The notes beneath the pieces are model-generated. The model was not told where the DNA came from. It made no database searches and worked only from the letters and a program-made list of their open reading frames with translations. The position numbers and the translations under genes are program-made. DNA of 64,000 bases from Gambelia wislizenii. Taxonomy: Eukaryota; Chordata; Lepidosauria; Squamata; Crotaphytidae. The stretch covers positions 276,729,501 through 276,793,500 of the forward strand of contig JAUMIR010000004.1 of assembly GCA_030847615.1 (NCBI GenBank). Direction: 5' to 3'. Below, one piece after another: positions 46,531 to 57,796 of this stretch (the first letter of the stretch is position 1; every line of letters begins with the position of its first letter).

Positions 46531-47886
46531 AGACGTTATCAGACAAGGCAAATAAGGCATCATAAGGATGCCTAGAATCATAGAATCATAGAGTTGGAAG
46601 AGACCACAAGGGCCATCCAGTCCAACCCCCTACCACGCAGAAAATCACCATCAAAGCATCCCTGACAGATGGCCATCCAGCTTCTGTTTAAAGTCCTTCA
46701 ATGAAGGAGACCATACCATGCTCCGAGGGAGTGTGTTCCACTGCCAAACAACACTTACTGTCAGAAAGTTCCTCCTAATGTTGAGGTGGAATCTCTGTTC
46801 CTGGAGCTTGCATCCATTGCTCCGTGTTCTAGTCTATGGAGCAGCAGAAAACGAGCTTGCTCCATCCTCAATGTGACACCCCTTGAAATACTTAAACAGG
46901 GCTATCATATTGCCTCTTAACTGTCTTTTTTACAGGCTAAACATACCCAGTTCCCTAAGTCTTTCCTCATAAGGTATGGTTTCCAGACCTTTCACCATTT
47001 TAGTCACCCTCCTCTGGACATGCTCCAATTTGTCAATATCCTTTTTGAATTGTGGTGCCCAGAACTGGACACAGTATTCTAGGTGAGGTCTGACCAAGGC
47101 AGAATAGAGTGGCACTATTACTTCCCTTGATCTAGACACTATACTTCTATTGATGCAGCCCAAAATCGCATTGGCTTTTTTAGCTGCTGCATCACTCTTT
47201 TGACTCATGTTCAACTTCTGGTCTACTAGGACTCCTAAATCCGTTTCGCATGTAGTCTCATTCAGCCAGGTCTCCCCCATCCTGTATCTATGCATTTTGT
47301 TTTTCTGCCCTAAAGTGCAGTACCTTACATTTCTCCGGGTTGAATTTCATTTTGTTAGCTTTGGCCCAGCTCTCCTAATGACCATGAAAGGGTGCACGTA
47401 CCACATGACATCACCCTTTCATGATCATGTCCTGTTAAAAAATGTACTTTTTTATTGACGGCTTAAGCCAGCAGTTGATCCTCCATGGCACTTTTGTGCC
47501 GGCACTGCCGGTGTTTGAAACTTTGCACCATTGTACTCATGTGAATGCAGTATCAATGGTTGTCTGACAAGAACACTTCCAGGTGAGATTGTGACATCCA
47601 GGTAGGTCACACACTTTTTATGACCCTCCCTGGTTTACTTTGAAGTTTTTAAATGTGTTTGTATGCTTTTTGAGTGTTCTTTCTGTTTTTATTTTTGAAT
47701 TTCTTGCACTAGGTATTCTCACAAGTATCCACAGGATTTCAAATGAGGAAGTGAACGGAGCTCTGTTCACTTGTTCATTGCCAGGATTACAGGTAAGTGT
47801 GGCATGGGAAGTTCTTTTGCCGGCATAAAAATGACAAAGTTATGCCGGCAAAAGAATGGGGTTTAGGGGGTGGTCTGATAAAATCT
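46531..47886. mobile_element. Family A DNA transposon split by CR1
   Basis: The left end ACGTTATCAGACAAGGCAAA lies just before the CR1 and the rest resumes at about 47378, with blocks CTTAAGCCAGCAGTTGATCC, CAAGAACACTTCCAGGTGAG and GTGACATCCAGGTAGGTC. The right end is GGTCTGATAAAATC. A subterminal hairpin (TTTTGCCGGCATAA facing TTATGCCGGCAAAA) lies at 47814-47854. Without the CR1 it would be about 550 bp, like the others. Confidence 0.8.
46573..47377 (-). mobile_element. CR1 LINE, 5'-truncated, nested
   Basis: The minus strand gives [40 protein letters not shown] and [15 protein letters not shown] from one 121-residue frame (47295 to 46930), then the 3' UTR. It ends on the plus strand as TAGAATCATAGAATCATAGAG. 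It extends further 5' than the copy at 3961. Confidence 0.92.
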
Positions 47887-48107
47887 GTAATCACAGTCTC
47901 AATGGTAAGTTTCAGCAGTGAAGGGGAAATGTTAATACCCACCTTGCTAAAGTCCTGATAAGATCTTGGGAAAGTTATATTTCTAGGGCATTCTGGGGGG
48001 TTGCAATCCCCAAAATGATGTTTTCAATTTCTGGTCCTGATTGTCATCACAAACCTGTGACTGCTTTTTATGACAGAAGATAATTATTTTATTATTTTAT
48101 ATAGAGT

Positions 48108-48160
<53 letters not shown>
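48108..48160. repeat. (AG)n microsatellite
   Basis: An almost pure AG run of about 50 bp. Confidence 0.95.
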
Positions 48161-48162
<2 letters not shown>

Positions 48163-48199
48163 GGCAGATCCTAAACACATGGCTTTTGTTGTCATTGTT

Positions 48200-48620
48200 G
48201 TTTTATACTGGCATGCCTTAATTATTAAACTGTTTGACCCCTTAGGACAATTTTAGTCAAAGAGGCCAGAATCTCATTGGCACACTATGCTAACATCATG
48301 TTCCGTTCTGCTAGTGAAGTGTATTTTTCACATAGTTGTGCAGCAGCTGTGAAGCAAGGTAAGCAAAATTGCCTCTCTCATTCTCAGAAGAAGAAAGCTG
48401 CTGGCATGGAGCAGTCTATTTTTGCAATGTCTGGCTTCTGGGTGGATCTTTCTGGGAAGACTGCCTTGGCAAATCATCTGTGACTTTTCCCCCCTCCTGC
48501 TACCACTGCATCACCTCATACGCTGATGTACTTTTATTGGCAAATGGCACCAACGGTGTTCCAGCCTTACATTTAGGAGTATAAAGAATGCTTGCAAATT
48601 TTCTCATCTTCAGTGAGAAA
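48200..48620. promoter_or_regulatory. Candidate conserved non-coding element
   Basis: Repeat-free, balanced composition, with GCCTTAATTATTAAACTG, AATCTCATTGGC and TTTTATTGGCAAATGG (CCAAT-type words on both strands). Overlapping 68- and 71-residue frames exist, but neither shows a domain and they run in different frames, so I read this as non-coding. An unrecognised exon is the alternative. Confidence 0.35.
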
Positions 48621-49024
48621 GCATATCTTGACAAAGAATTATCCACTGCTGAGAGATGTTTCTTATTTGAACAAATGCAAAAAACAAAAACAAAAACAAC
48701 CTAGTAATTTCCCTCTTGCTTTCCATTTTCAATAGGTCTGACACACAAAAATCATTAGGTTTTTTTTTAAAAAAACTATGTTGCAAGCATTTGATGTGTA
48801 TTTGATCCAGAAGACATGTTTTTATGTATAATAAAAATGGGTGTTTTTATTTATTTATTTTTTTTGCACAAATGAAAATTTCACAAATAAGTCTTGAATT
48901 ATTTTTTTACAAAGCCACACCCAAAATTTTAAAAAAGTGCAAAAACTTGTAATATCAACTGTGGGACAAAACTTTTTTAAATGTTATATTCTCACATGCA
49001 ATAAGGAAAGAAGTGAAGAGTTAC

Positions 49025-49081
49025 ATCTTGTTGTGAGATGACCTGGGTCCCATTCTGGGAGAAAGGTGGCATAGAAATCAA

Positions 49082-49112
<31 letters not shown>
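49025..49112 (+). mobile_element. L2/CR1-type LINE 3' tail with (GATA)n
   Basis: TTGTGAGATGACCTGGGTCC and CATTCTGGGAGAAAGGTGGC, then ATAGAAATC, is the recurring 3' tail of L2-type LINEs in squamates. It grows directly into a (GATA)n run at 49083-49112. Two similar tails occur at 34702 and 52485. Confidence 0.65.
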
Positions 49113-49115
<3 letters not shown>

Positions 49116-49382
49116 CATCTCTATAGTGTTCTTCTTGTTTCCTCACGTGAGATACTGGGGAGAGATAGCTCAGGAGCTTACTGAAAATCCTAACTATATT
49201 TGATAAGGTATTTTTAGCAGCACCTGGGGCACATTCACACTATACAGTTATAGCTCTATTACAAGGGCTGGAAGGGCCAATGGACTTTTGCAGTCTACAA
49301 TGACTATAATTGCCCTGCTATATTGGGAGAAGATCTAGTGTATCATGTGTTAGAATTCCAAGAGACTCTGTGACAACATGCC

Positions 49383-50690
49383 ATGAAGATGCACAGCCAA
49401 AGTCTACCGACGACAACTGTGGATTCTGAGGAGGAGGAATTCCCTGCAGATGGCACCACGGCAGAGGACGTAGCCTTGCAGGCCACTGCGATCCTGGATG
49501 CACCCACCAATACTCCAGAGCTTACTGCAACCAAGGGAGCAGAAGTTGGAGAGGCTGTCGCTGAAGACAACTATTTGTCTACAATCTTGGCACATCAACA
49601 GTCTGAGTCAAACCTGCCTGCAATCCAGATGGAGCAGCTTAGTATGGTTGGACATCAGCAATTCCAGCAGGAGGGAGATCAGACTCTACAAGCTGCATGA
49701 AAGAAGGCAAAAGAAGACCTGAAGATGCCTTCAGAAGTTTAGCAGACCAGATTTGTTATGGCAAAGGCCATGCTCTACACAGAGATTTGGACACATGGCC
49801 ATAGTGAGGACTGGCAGCACCAGAAACAACTGATGATGCCTACCCAGGACAAAAACAAACTCCTGAGCCCAGAAGGTGCCAAGGCAGTAGCAGGGAGTTC
49901 TAGTTTGCCCAGTGAGACAACAGAGATGCTAATTCAGCTGACAGCCCAGATCCTTTGATGGTGGAGGCGGAAGCAGCTGAGAAGGTTAGTGTTGATGTCT
50001 CACCAGCAGGAGGATGCCCAGCACCAGATCCAGCAGTGCCACAGCCAGATGACTCTGTGCTGCCCAGGGGGGTGGGAGAGCCAGGAATGGTCACCTGGCA
50101 GAGTCAACAGCTGGTCACCACAGTGGCTGAGTTGCACCAAGAGGCGGGAGCACCAGACAACATAACTGCAGTAGAGGCTCCACAGTCATCCCATGAAGCC
50201 ACAGCAGGTTACAGCCCAGCAAAGACTTCAAAGCCAACATAGGCCAAGGGATGGTCACTGGGACGAACCTGGCTGGCAGGCCCAAGCAAGAGGACGAGGA
50301 CCTTCACACATTGACAATGATGCCACCAGATGTGTGCATCCAACTCCAGGAGCAGCGAGAGTGAGTCCAGAAGGAGTGGGATGCAGCCCAAGGTTGTCCC
50401 GTGCCATTGCAGATGACTGTGGAACATGCCCAGTCTCCACAAGTCCCATGGTGGGCCAATTTTGTGACAGACAGGGGGTGATATGACTATGAGGCATGCC
50501 TGGCAAGTTTTTCACCATCCTGGATCCATTCCAGTGACTGGCTAGGGACTGCCTGGGGGCCTTTTCTCAGAAGGCAACTGGGGGCCCAACCAGGACCTGC
50601 ATCAGATTATCTGATCATACCTTCAGGAGGCTGAACTGATAGTCAAGTCCAGGACACTTCATTGAATGACTGACATTTCTGCATGGGTTG
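49383..50690 (+). pseudogene. Gag-like, decayed retroelement frame
   Basis: Consecutive plus-strand frames (49383-49700, 49758-49958, 49955-50242) give acidic, Ala/Glu/Gln/Pro-rich protein such as SEEEEFPADGTTAEDVALQA and QQLVTTVAELHQEAGAP. Just downstream, about 50370-50640, frames include YDYEACLASFSPSW and WLGTAWGPFL, which faintly resemble the capsid region of Gypsy-type gag. Stops and frameshifts occur throughout. No zinc knuckle or protease was seen. The identification is weak and rests partly on the LTR-like unit that follows. Confidence 0.35.
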
Positions 50691-50843
50691 CATACTTGCT
50701 TATGTGCTTATGTTTATCCTGTACTGTTTTGCATTTGCATACATGTTTCTAGCTGTTTCTTTTTCAGCCACAGGGTGAAGTCACAGCTGGCATGGTTCAG
50801 CTTTCAGCTGTTCCCTGACCATCTGAGATTTGGGGGGGGGGGT

Positions 50844-51509
50844 TGATAATGGGGGATTGCTCCCATTATCCTGCAATTCATTGATCAGGCAGCTGCAAAC
50901 TCAACAATCAGGTAAACAAAGGGTTAAAGGTTAAAGGAACCAAAAGTGGGAGGTGAAGGGCATCTCCTGATTCAGCATCTTCAGATCACCTGAGGCAGAC
51001 CTGACCAATCAAGACTGCCAGAGGGGGAATTCCAAATAAAGTATAAATGCTTTGTGTGAGCACATGGCTGAGTCAGACCATGAGGTCTGAGACAGACAAA
51101 GGAGGCTCTGAAATGAACATCATGTTTTAGAGCAAAGAGAGGCCAGGGATAGCTGTTAGAGCAGGTTAGAGCTGTCCTAGCTCACAGATCCCCTGATTCC
51201 AGAAGGATATGAATGGCATCCTATGTATGACTGCTTGAGATTGTGAGTAGAATCTTTAGGGACTGTTTAGGTGTTGTGTCAGGGCATTTTTATTTGATTT
51301 CTTAAACTTTGGCTGAATGTAGCTGAGCATGGCTTAATGTAATTCCATACTTTTGCTACTTCTGTAACTCTCTGTACCTGGGGGCATGGAAGGTGCCTGC
51401 CCTCATGAGAGATTTGCATGACTTGAATTTGCTTGAATAAAATAAGCTTTTTTTCTAATTTTCCTATACACTAATGCTGCACGTGCCTTATCTCTTGGTC
51501 ATTGCTACA
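50844..51509 (+). mobile_element. Candidate LTR (666 bp, TG...CA)
   Basis: A poly-G tract (50832-50842) like a polypurine tract precedes TGATAATGGGGGATTGCTCC. A TATA-like GTATAAATGC lies at 51041, a polyadenylation signal AATAAA at 51436-51441, and the unit ends ATTGCTACA. No second copy exists in the window, so the LTR call rests on order and signals only. Confidence 0.45.
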
Positions 51510-52484
51510 TTTCCCTCTCTCTGGGGATAGGAGGGAGGATTGGGTTGGTTTTACAGTGGCAAGTAGTCCCACTGGTTATCCAGTCTCCTACTGGGCTGGT
51601 CATAAATATCTCAGTGGGTGGTGGCAGCATTTTGGCCTCTAAGGGACACCCTTGAGTGAAGCCGCTCAGGGTTGCCTTTAGAGGGAAGCTAACTCTGGAG
51701 GTTTGAAGCCAACAGCCTCCAGACTAGCCAGATAGGGAGTAATAGCACTATAACTGGGTAGTGTGAGTGGGCCCTTGGTGTTGGCAGCGGAATGTTTCAT
51801 CCCCCCATTCAGGCATCAATTACTTGTTGCTGCATTTATGCTGTGATAACAGTAGATGTGAGGGCTGGGCAACTGCAGCAGGTCCATGGTGTAATTCTTT
51901 GGAACACTCCAGGGGCTGGGCGGATTGGCAAGGATGCAACCCCCCCTCCCAAAAGAAACAAAAAGAAAAGAAAGGGCTTAGGGAAAGGGGGGTCTTTCTT
52001 GGATTTAAAACAGTGCAGGAGGGCCCTACAATCTACTTAAAAACAAATTGCTGTTCCTGGAGGCTTTCAGGAGAGGCAATTTACTCTCTGTTTTTGGCCA
52101 AGAAAATGGCAATCCAATGAATCTGGAGGAATCATGGGCCACATAAACCCAAACAAAATGGAATTACAGGTTAAAGATATGGGTCTGTAATATCTTTGCT
52201 GCTTTGAAACATTATTTAATATAAATTTTAATCTATTTCTACATATCTCAAACCTTCCAGACATTTGTGGTACACATCAGAACAAAACACATGCAAACCT
52301 TCCTCTATATGAAGAGGGTAACACTAACTTGATTTAGGATTCAGCCCCAGGTATAACAGGTATAACAGTAAGGACATTGTTGAAGTAAAATCTAAACAAA
52401 ATTAAAACATCTGTGTGTGTTTTGAAAGCACTAAAGGTTTGCTGAGATATAGGGGCCAACCATGTGCTTGTTTTCTAATATTTG

Positions 52485-52527
52485 TAAGCCACCTTGGATC
52501 CCATCCCAAGGAAAGGTGGGGTATAAA

Positions 52528-52559
<32 letters not shown>
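52485..52559 (+). mobile_element. L2/CR1-type LINE 3' tail with (AAAT)n
   Basis: TGTAAGCCACCTTGGATCCC and GGAAAGGTGGGGTATAAATT, then an (AAAT)n run at about 52530-52558. Confidence 0.65.
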
Positions 52560-53502
52560 CTGCATTTGTGTGTGTACATATATATGCACACACAGAAACA
52601 TTACATCTTTTTAGGCCTTCTTACAAGACAAGTATTTCTCTATGCAGCTTACAACAAAGAACATAGAACAAATGGCATCATTTTTTCAGTTATGAACAAA
52701 GCCAGCAGGCAATGTTGTCAAGCTTTGAGAAACAAAACTTTTAATCCTAAATCCAGTGAAAAGTTTTCTTCCTTCACATTTTTCTCCTGCCTTCCCCTGT
52801 TTGTGGTGCTATCTCTGTTTGTTTGTTGGGTAACTAGTGTTAATCAGTGTTTAAAAACAGTATTCTGCCCAGTATACAAACATCTTTTCACACATCAGTT
52901 AAGTCTCCAATCATATCTCCTAATTAATTTCTATCAAATATGTATTTCCCAGAAGTTCTCATCATCTTTGGTCCATGGCTTATTTCACCTTCTTTTCTTA
53001 GCAGAACCAGCCAGATATTTAGCAATCTGAAACTGAGCAGCAAATCATCATCCCCCTACCTCCGGTCAAGATGGATACCAAATACTTAAAGGCAGCCAAG
53101 CTGTTTTGGGATATAAAGCAAAACGTTCCTCAAGCACCTCGCCCTTGCACTAAAAATTACTATAAAAATATATCAAATAACTAACAATTTGGTGCTCTTT
53201 CATGATAGTCACAATCTGTTGCCTGAGATGGCTGCCTTGCCCTGCCTAATAGGGTTGCCTGGCTCTGAATCTCAGAGCTTGATCTTTCTTACCTAGTTCA
53301 CAGGCAAGGGAAAGGAATCTCAGGGTGAGAGGCCTGCCTTGAAAAGCACATGTATATGTATTTTCCCCATTCGTTAAACATGGTGTTTTCTATTTGAATG
53401 GCATAATTTGTGTAGCTGTGGTTCACCAGGGACCACTCCTCACAACATCAGCCTTGTAACATCATCAGGAGCTGCCCCCTGTGATATCATGAGTCCATGA
53501 GG
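52560..53502. other. Single-copy DNA, no gene seen
   Basis: A 154-residue plus-strand frame (52566-53030) begins in TGTGTGTACATA repeat DNA and shows no domain. I treat it as chance. Confidence 0.4.
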
Positions 53503-53717
53503 TGGCATCCACACTAGAGAAATAATCCAGGTTTAAACTGGATTATTTTCCATGGCTCCTTCCTGAAATCCTGGAATTTGTAGTTTGGTGAGGCACCAGC
53601 ACTCCTTGACAGAGAAGGCTAAAGACCTTGTAAAACTAAAAATCCCAGGAGTCCACAGGAAGGAGCCATGGCAAATAATCCAGTTTCAAACTGGATTATT
53701 TGTGTCATGTGGATTTA
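53503..53717. mobile_element. hAT MITE with long inverted arms
   Basis: GCATCCACACTAGAGAAATAATCCAGG and GTTTAAACTGGATTATTT on the left face AAATAATCCAGTTTCAAAC and GTCATGTGGATTTAGC on the right. Inner arms carry CCATGGCTCCTTCCTG facing CAGGAAGGAGCCATGG. The outer 100 bp on each side fold onto each other. Confidence 0.8.
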
Positions 53718-54394
53718 GCAGCTCTGAACTATTTCACCAAATCCTGGCATTTCTATTCAGAAATTCATGCTGATTTTTACTGCTGACTTCCCAGCAAATA
53801 CAAGGTTATGCTTTCTAGATGAATTCTAAATTTCTAAATAATCAAATGTTTAAATGAGACACAAAGCCACATTCCAATCTGTAGCATTGGAGTCCCTTTA
53901 GTGAAGGCTGCTGAGAATAAGAGAGAGGTGTGGGAGAAGTAGAGAGAGATCTGCAAGGGGGAGGGGAAGCAATGATTATTTGATCATAGGAATGTCACTT
54001 TAGAAAGGTTGTCATGGTATTCCTGGAAAGCACAAAGATGCATGTATCTACATGAGCTAAAAGCTAAAAGGCCTTAATGCAATGAATATTGTGACCTGCA
54101 TCCATGAATAAAAGATAAATGCCAAATTCTGGGTACAGATCTGCACACCGATGTTTATTTGAGGAAAATTATGGTATGGGCTGCCCTGCAATTTCCCTTA
54201 ATCTGCTATATTATTTACTAGTTTGAGGAAAAGAGACAAAAAGGTGGCACCATTTAATTCCTTATACATTCATACATTTGTGTTACATTGTCATCGTCTG
54301 AAGCAATGGAACGGAAAAGAATCTGTACCCCTCCATTCATTGTTGGGGGGAAAGTGTAGGTAAGACATCTGTTTCATAGAAAACAAATGATATA

Positions 54395-54624
54395 CAGTTG
54401 TCCCTCCATAGCCACAGATTTGGTATCCATGGATTTAAGTATTCATAGCTTGAAAATATTCTTTAAAAAATAATAATCCAAAAAGTAAATCTTGATTTTG
54501 CCATCTTATAAAAGGGACACAATTTTGCTGTGCCATTGCATACAATTGGACTTGAGTATTCATAGATTTTGGTATCCACAGGGGGTCCTGGAACCAAACC
54601 CCAGCGAATATGAAGGGACAACTG
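54395..54624. mobile_element. Tigger/pogo-like MITE, intact ends
   Basis: CAGTTGTCCCTCCATAGCCA at the left and AATATGAAGGGACAACTG at the right, flanked by TA on both sides. The best-preserved Tigger copy in the window. Confidence 0.88.
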
Positions 54625-55499
54625 TATATTTTCTCTTTGCCACAAAGGGGCCTAGTGCAACTGAAAGAGCCTGGTTTGAAGGCTGAATGAACAAGGAAAC
54701 ATGGAATCAGATTATGTTACAGACACAGTACTGTTAACGAAGATCAAGGTGATCTGCCATGCTCAGAACCCAAGGAACACTAAGGAAGGAAGAAGGATTT
54801 CCTTTTGTTGTTTACATGCACCAGAAGAACAGAAATGTAGTTCAAGAAGGCATTTAAAAACACACACACACCAATGACAGCACATCATGGTGTGTGCAAA
54901 CATGACATATTTAATTAATACTGCACTTTCTTTTTAGAAGTAATCCAAGATCTGAGACTGGATAATTACCTTTGAACAATGTACTGCTGCTAAATTTCTC
55001 AGATAAATGGTACCCAGTACACATCACAAACAACTGACTTGTAGACTTGAACATTTGTAAATGTCAGGTCACAGAAGAAGGGTGAAGAAACGCCCTGTTG
55101 TTGGTGTGTATGTTTTGCTTTTTATTTGTGTGTGTGCAGGGGTGGATTTTTAAAAAAATAAAATAAAATAAGGACACATTTTGAATTCTTGCGGATAAAG
55201 ACAAGGCCTCAGAGCCTCACACCTATGCAGTAATCAAACATGATTAAAAGCAGAACAAACAAGCAAACCCAGCATTAAATAGATCATGGATTTGCTTGTG
55301 GGTCTGTAACAGATGCTTTGTTTATCCAGTTGCAAGTGTGTCAAAAAGAATCACTCCTCCTGTGATGCTGCTTATCATGCTTTTAATTCTGCTCAGGCAG
55401 AACGGTTTGCCTAGAAAAAAAGCAAAAATTTTTGGCCTCATTCTATCTGGTTGCCCACAATTTTCAAAGCAGCAGAATGTGTGTGTGTGTTTTTAAAAA
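54625..55499. other. Single-copy DNA, no gene seen
   Basis: A CACACACAC run near 54863 and an AAATAAAATAAAATAA run near 55155. No repeat family or exon was recognised. Confidence 0.4.
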
Positions 55500-55730
55500 G
55501 CCCTTTTAATCAGATTACCCTTGGCGAATGTCCCAAACTCAGGCTGAAGTGCAGTGCTTGTGGTTTCTCAGCAGCTTACACTAAGCCTGCACCATGGAAA
55601 TAATCTACTTTTAAAACCCAGGAAACAAATCAACTGCACTAAGGACATAAGTCACTGTCATTAAGGAATGATTAGGCTAAACATTTTTATACACTCTGTA
55701 GCCCAGTTTCATGTTGTCCACAGACTCTGC
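55500..55730. promoter_or_regulatory. Candidate conserved non-coding element
   Basis: A repeat-free block with CTTTTAATCAGATTACCC, GTCATTAAGGAATGATTAGGC and GGAAATAATCTAC, ending against a pentanucleotide microsatellite. Enhancer-like look only. Confidence 0.28.
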
Positions 55731-55736
55731 CTAGAT

Positions 55737-55806
55737 TTTATTTTATTTTATTTTATTTTATTTTATTTTATTCTATTCTATTCTATTCTATTCTATTCTA
55801 TTCTAT
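55737..55806. repeat. Compound (TTTTA)n-(TTCTA)n microsatellite
   Basis: A run of about 70 bp switches from TTTTA units to TTCTA units at about 55771, as expected from one T-to-C change spreading by slippage. Confidence 0.95.
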
Positions 55807-57439
55807 TTGGTGGTGATGGTGATGGCAGGGGGAAATACACTGGTCAAATGATTTTTGTTTTGTTATGTTTGCTGGAATCCATGATATTAAAGGATAACTT
55901 TGATCTTTGAACAATTTCTTTTCCATTTGAGAGTAAATACAAACATACATACACCCACAGAGAGATTCTTCATAACCACACACACAAAAACAATCTTACA
56001 TTTTAAAAAAGGCTTCAAGTGACTTCAGCATGTATTGTGTGTTTGCGTGTGTGTGTGTAAGGTTGTAAAACATCTAATGCATTTTAAGCAATGAATAATA
56101 ATAATATTTCATCACTAATAAGAATAAGAATTGCTGCAGTTATCATTAACAACATGACAATCTATATCAAATATTTTGGGGCATTAAACTACCCTAAAAG
56201 CCATATCAACTCATATACTTTTTTTTGTTACTTAATTGATGCCCACTTCCTTTCACACATAATTTAGGAAATAAAATCTTGATTTTTTTTCCATACAGTG
56301 AATCTCCATTCTACATTATGCCTCAGCTTCTCTTGTATCATATCATCTCAGCCATCACCACAGTAATGACAATGGTTACTCTGAAATGCTCCCCCCCCCA
56401 GTTATTTTTAATGTTTCTGAATGAAACTACAAGAAAAAGACATATTTGCTGAGGCAACCTTGGTAATTTTGTACACAGATATCCAAGGAAGAAAAAACCT
56501 GGATGTCAAATAGTAATGAATGACAGGAAACCTTATTTTCTTTTGTCCACAAGACTGGCAAAAATAAGATGCTCAACTGCTCCAGGGTGCTGGCTTGGCC
56601 CACTCCTGAGCTTGAGTTTGGACATTCTGCAAAAGGGGTCATTTCTAATTTATGAGATGTGTCATTAATCCTCAGTTTGTCAGAACCTGCTTGACAATAA
56701 TACATCATGACAGTTGAAGAATTTAATAAATATGTCCTGCTCTTTGGATGCTACAGAAGCATTCCCTATCAATGACAAACATCTTCTAAGTCCTCTCCAG
56801 CCTAATGCAGAAGGAAGGAAGGAAGGAAATCCTAAACCCTAGTAATCTCAGTGAAACACTACAAGAGATGCAGCAATGCAGTTACTTGGTGTAATCCATG
56901 CAAAAGACTTTGTACTAGAGGCATATAAAATACTTGTCTTTTTAAGCATTTGTTTCTTGCACTCTTTCTATCCCTCCCATTCCCCCATCTAAACTCATAA
57001 ATAATTCATAGGCTGATAAATATGCAATTTCAAAAAGTGCAGACACTGCAGCACGTCAAAAAGAGAAAAAAAAAAAAAAGGTTCATGCTTTTCACACAGA
57101 AGACCTGAACTGCACTTAACAGATGACATATATTCCAGGATTCCAAAAGCTTTAATATCCATCTATTCAGACACACATACACACATCTATGCTACAGCGT
57201 TCTGTGTATAACACACACATACACAAGTGTATTCCTGGCCAGTTTCTTGCTTGACACATGAATTATATTTGCAAGATGTGTGTGTGTGTGGGGAGGACAT
57301 ACACACCTTAAAAAAAGAATGATCAAATGTCTACCTAATCAATATTTTCAGTTCGTTCCCAGAAAAAAAATTGAAATGTATAAGCAAGTATCTTATATAA
57401 TGTAAACCATTCAGGAGACAAAATAACACAAAAGCTCTC
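55807..57439. other. Single-copy AT-rich DNA, no gene seen
   Basis: Contains short TG/CA runs, a GGAA run near 56812 and an A-run near 57067. Nothing else was recognised. Confidence 0.4.
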
Positions 57440-57760
57440 TTCCTAGTATGCTTTTCTTAGTCATTAATTAATAGCCGTTAATTTAATCCCCCTTGAAATT
57501 TATTCCAGAATCTGCTGTAATGTGCAGCATATAGCTTTGCTTGCTACTTCCAAACAGGTAAAAGCCACCCAAATGGCTGGAGTATTGGGCCAGGGAGGAG
57601 AGCAGTCTGCTTCCATTTTGTAAACTAATTGCATGATTACAATAGTGAATCAAAATGGTGGATCTTCTCTTCCACCCACAACCAGCTCAGTGCTGACATG
57701 ACAGAGGAGGGGAAATAGCACTTAAAGAATATTAGTACTTAAATCAGCATAAATATAAAT
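57440..57760. promoter_or_regulatory. Candidate conserved non-coding element
   Basis: Begins with TAGTCATTAATTAATAGCCG and TTAATTTAATCC and continues with GTAAACTAATTGCATGATTA and GTACTTAAATCAGC, several homeodomain-like sites within 300 bp. Repeat-free until the TC/TATC microsatellite at 57761. Among the strongest enhancer look-alikes here. Confidence 0.38.
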
Positions 57761-57794
<34 letters not shown>

Positions 57795-57796
57795 CT
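57761..57796. repeat. (TC)n-(TATC)n microsatellite
   Basis: Compound simple repeat. Confidence 0.9.

Larger units (their letters stand above)
49224..51776. mobile_element. 2.55-kb composite bounded by hAT-type ends
   Basis: Left end CTGGGGCACATTCACACTAT with ACAGTTATAGCTCTATTAC; right end reverse-complements to CAAGGGCCCACTCACACTAC with CCAGTTATAGTGCTATTAC. These are the ends of the 220-bp hAT MITE at 45393, here 2.5 kb apart. Between them lie a gag-like broken frame (about 49383-50690), an LTR-like unit (50844-51509) and about 220 bp of unassigned sequence. No clear 8-bp target duplication was found. Either a retroelement inserted into a MITE or a hAT element moved with retroelement cargo. 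Confidence 0.6.

Noticed and set aside
52566..53030. 154-residue open frame with hydrophobic stretches
   Set aside because: It begins in TGTG/ACAT repeat DNA, has no domain, and T-rich AT-rich DNA readily gives Phe/Leu-rich chance frames.
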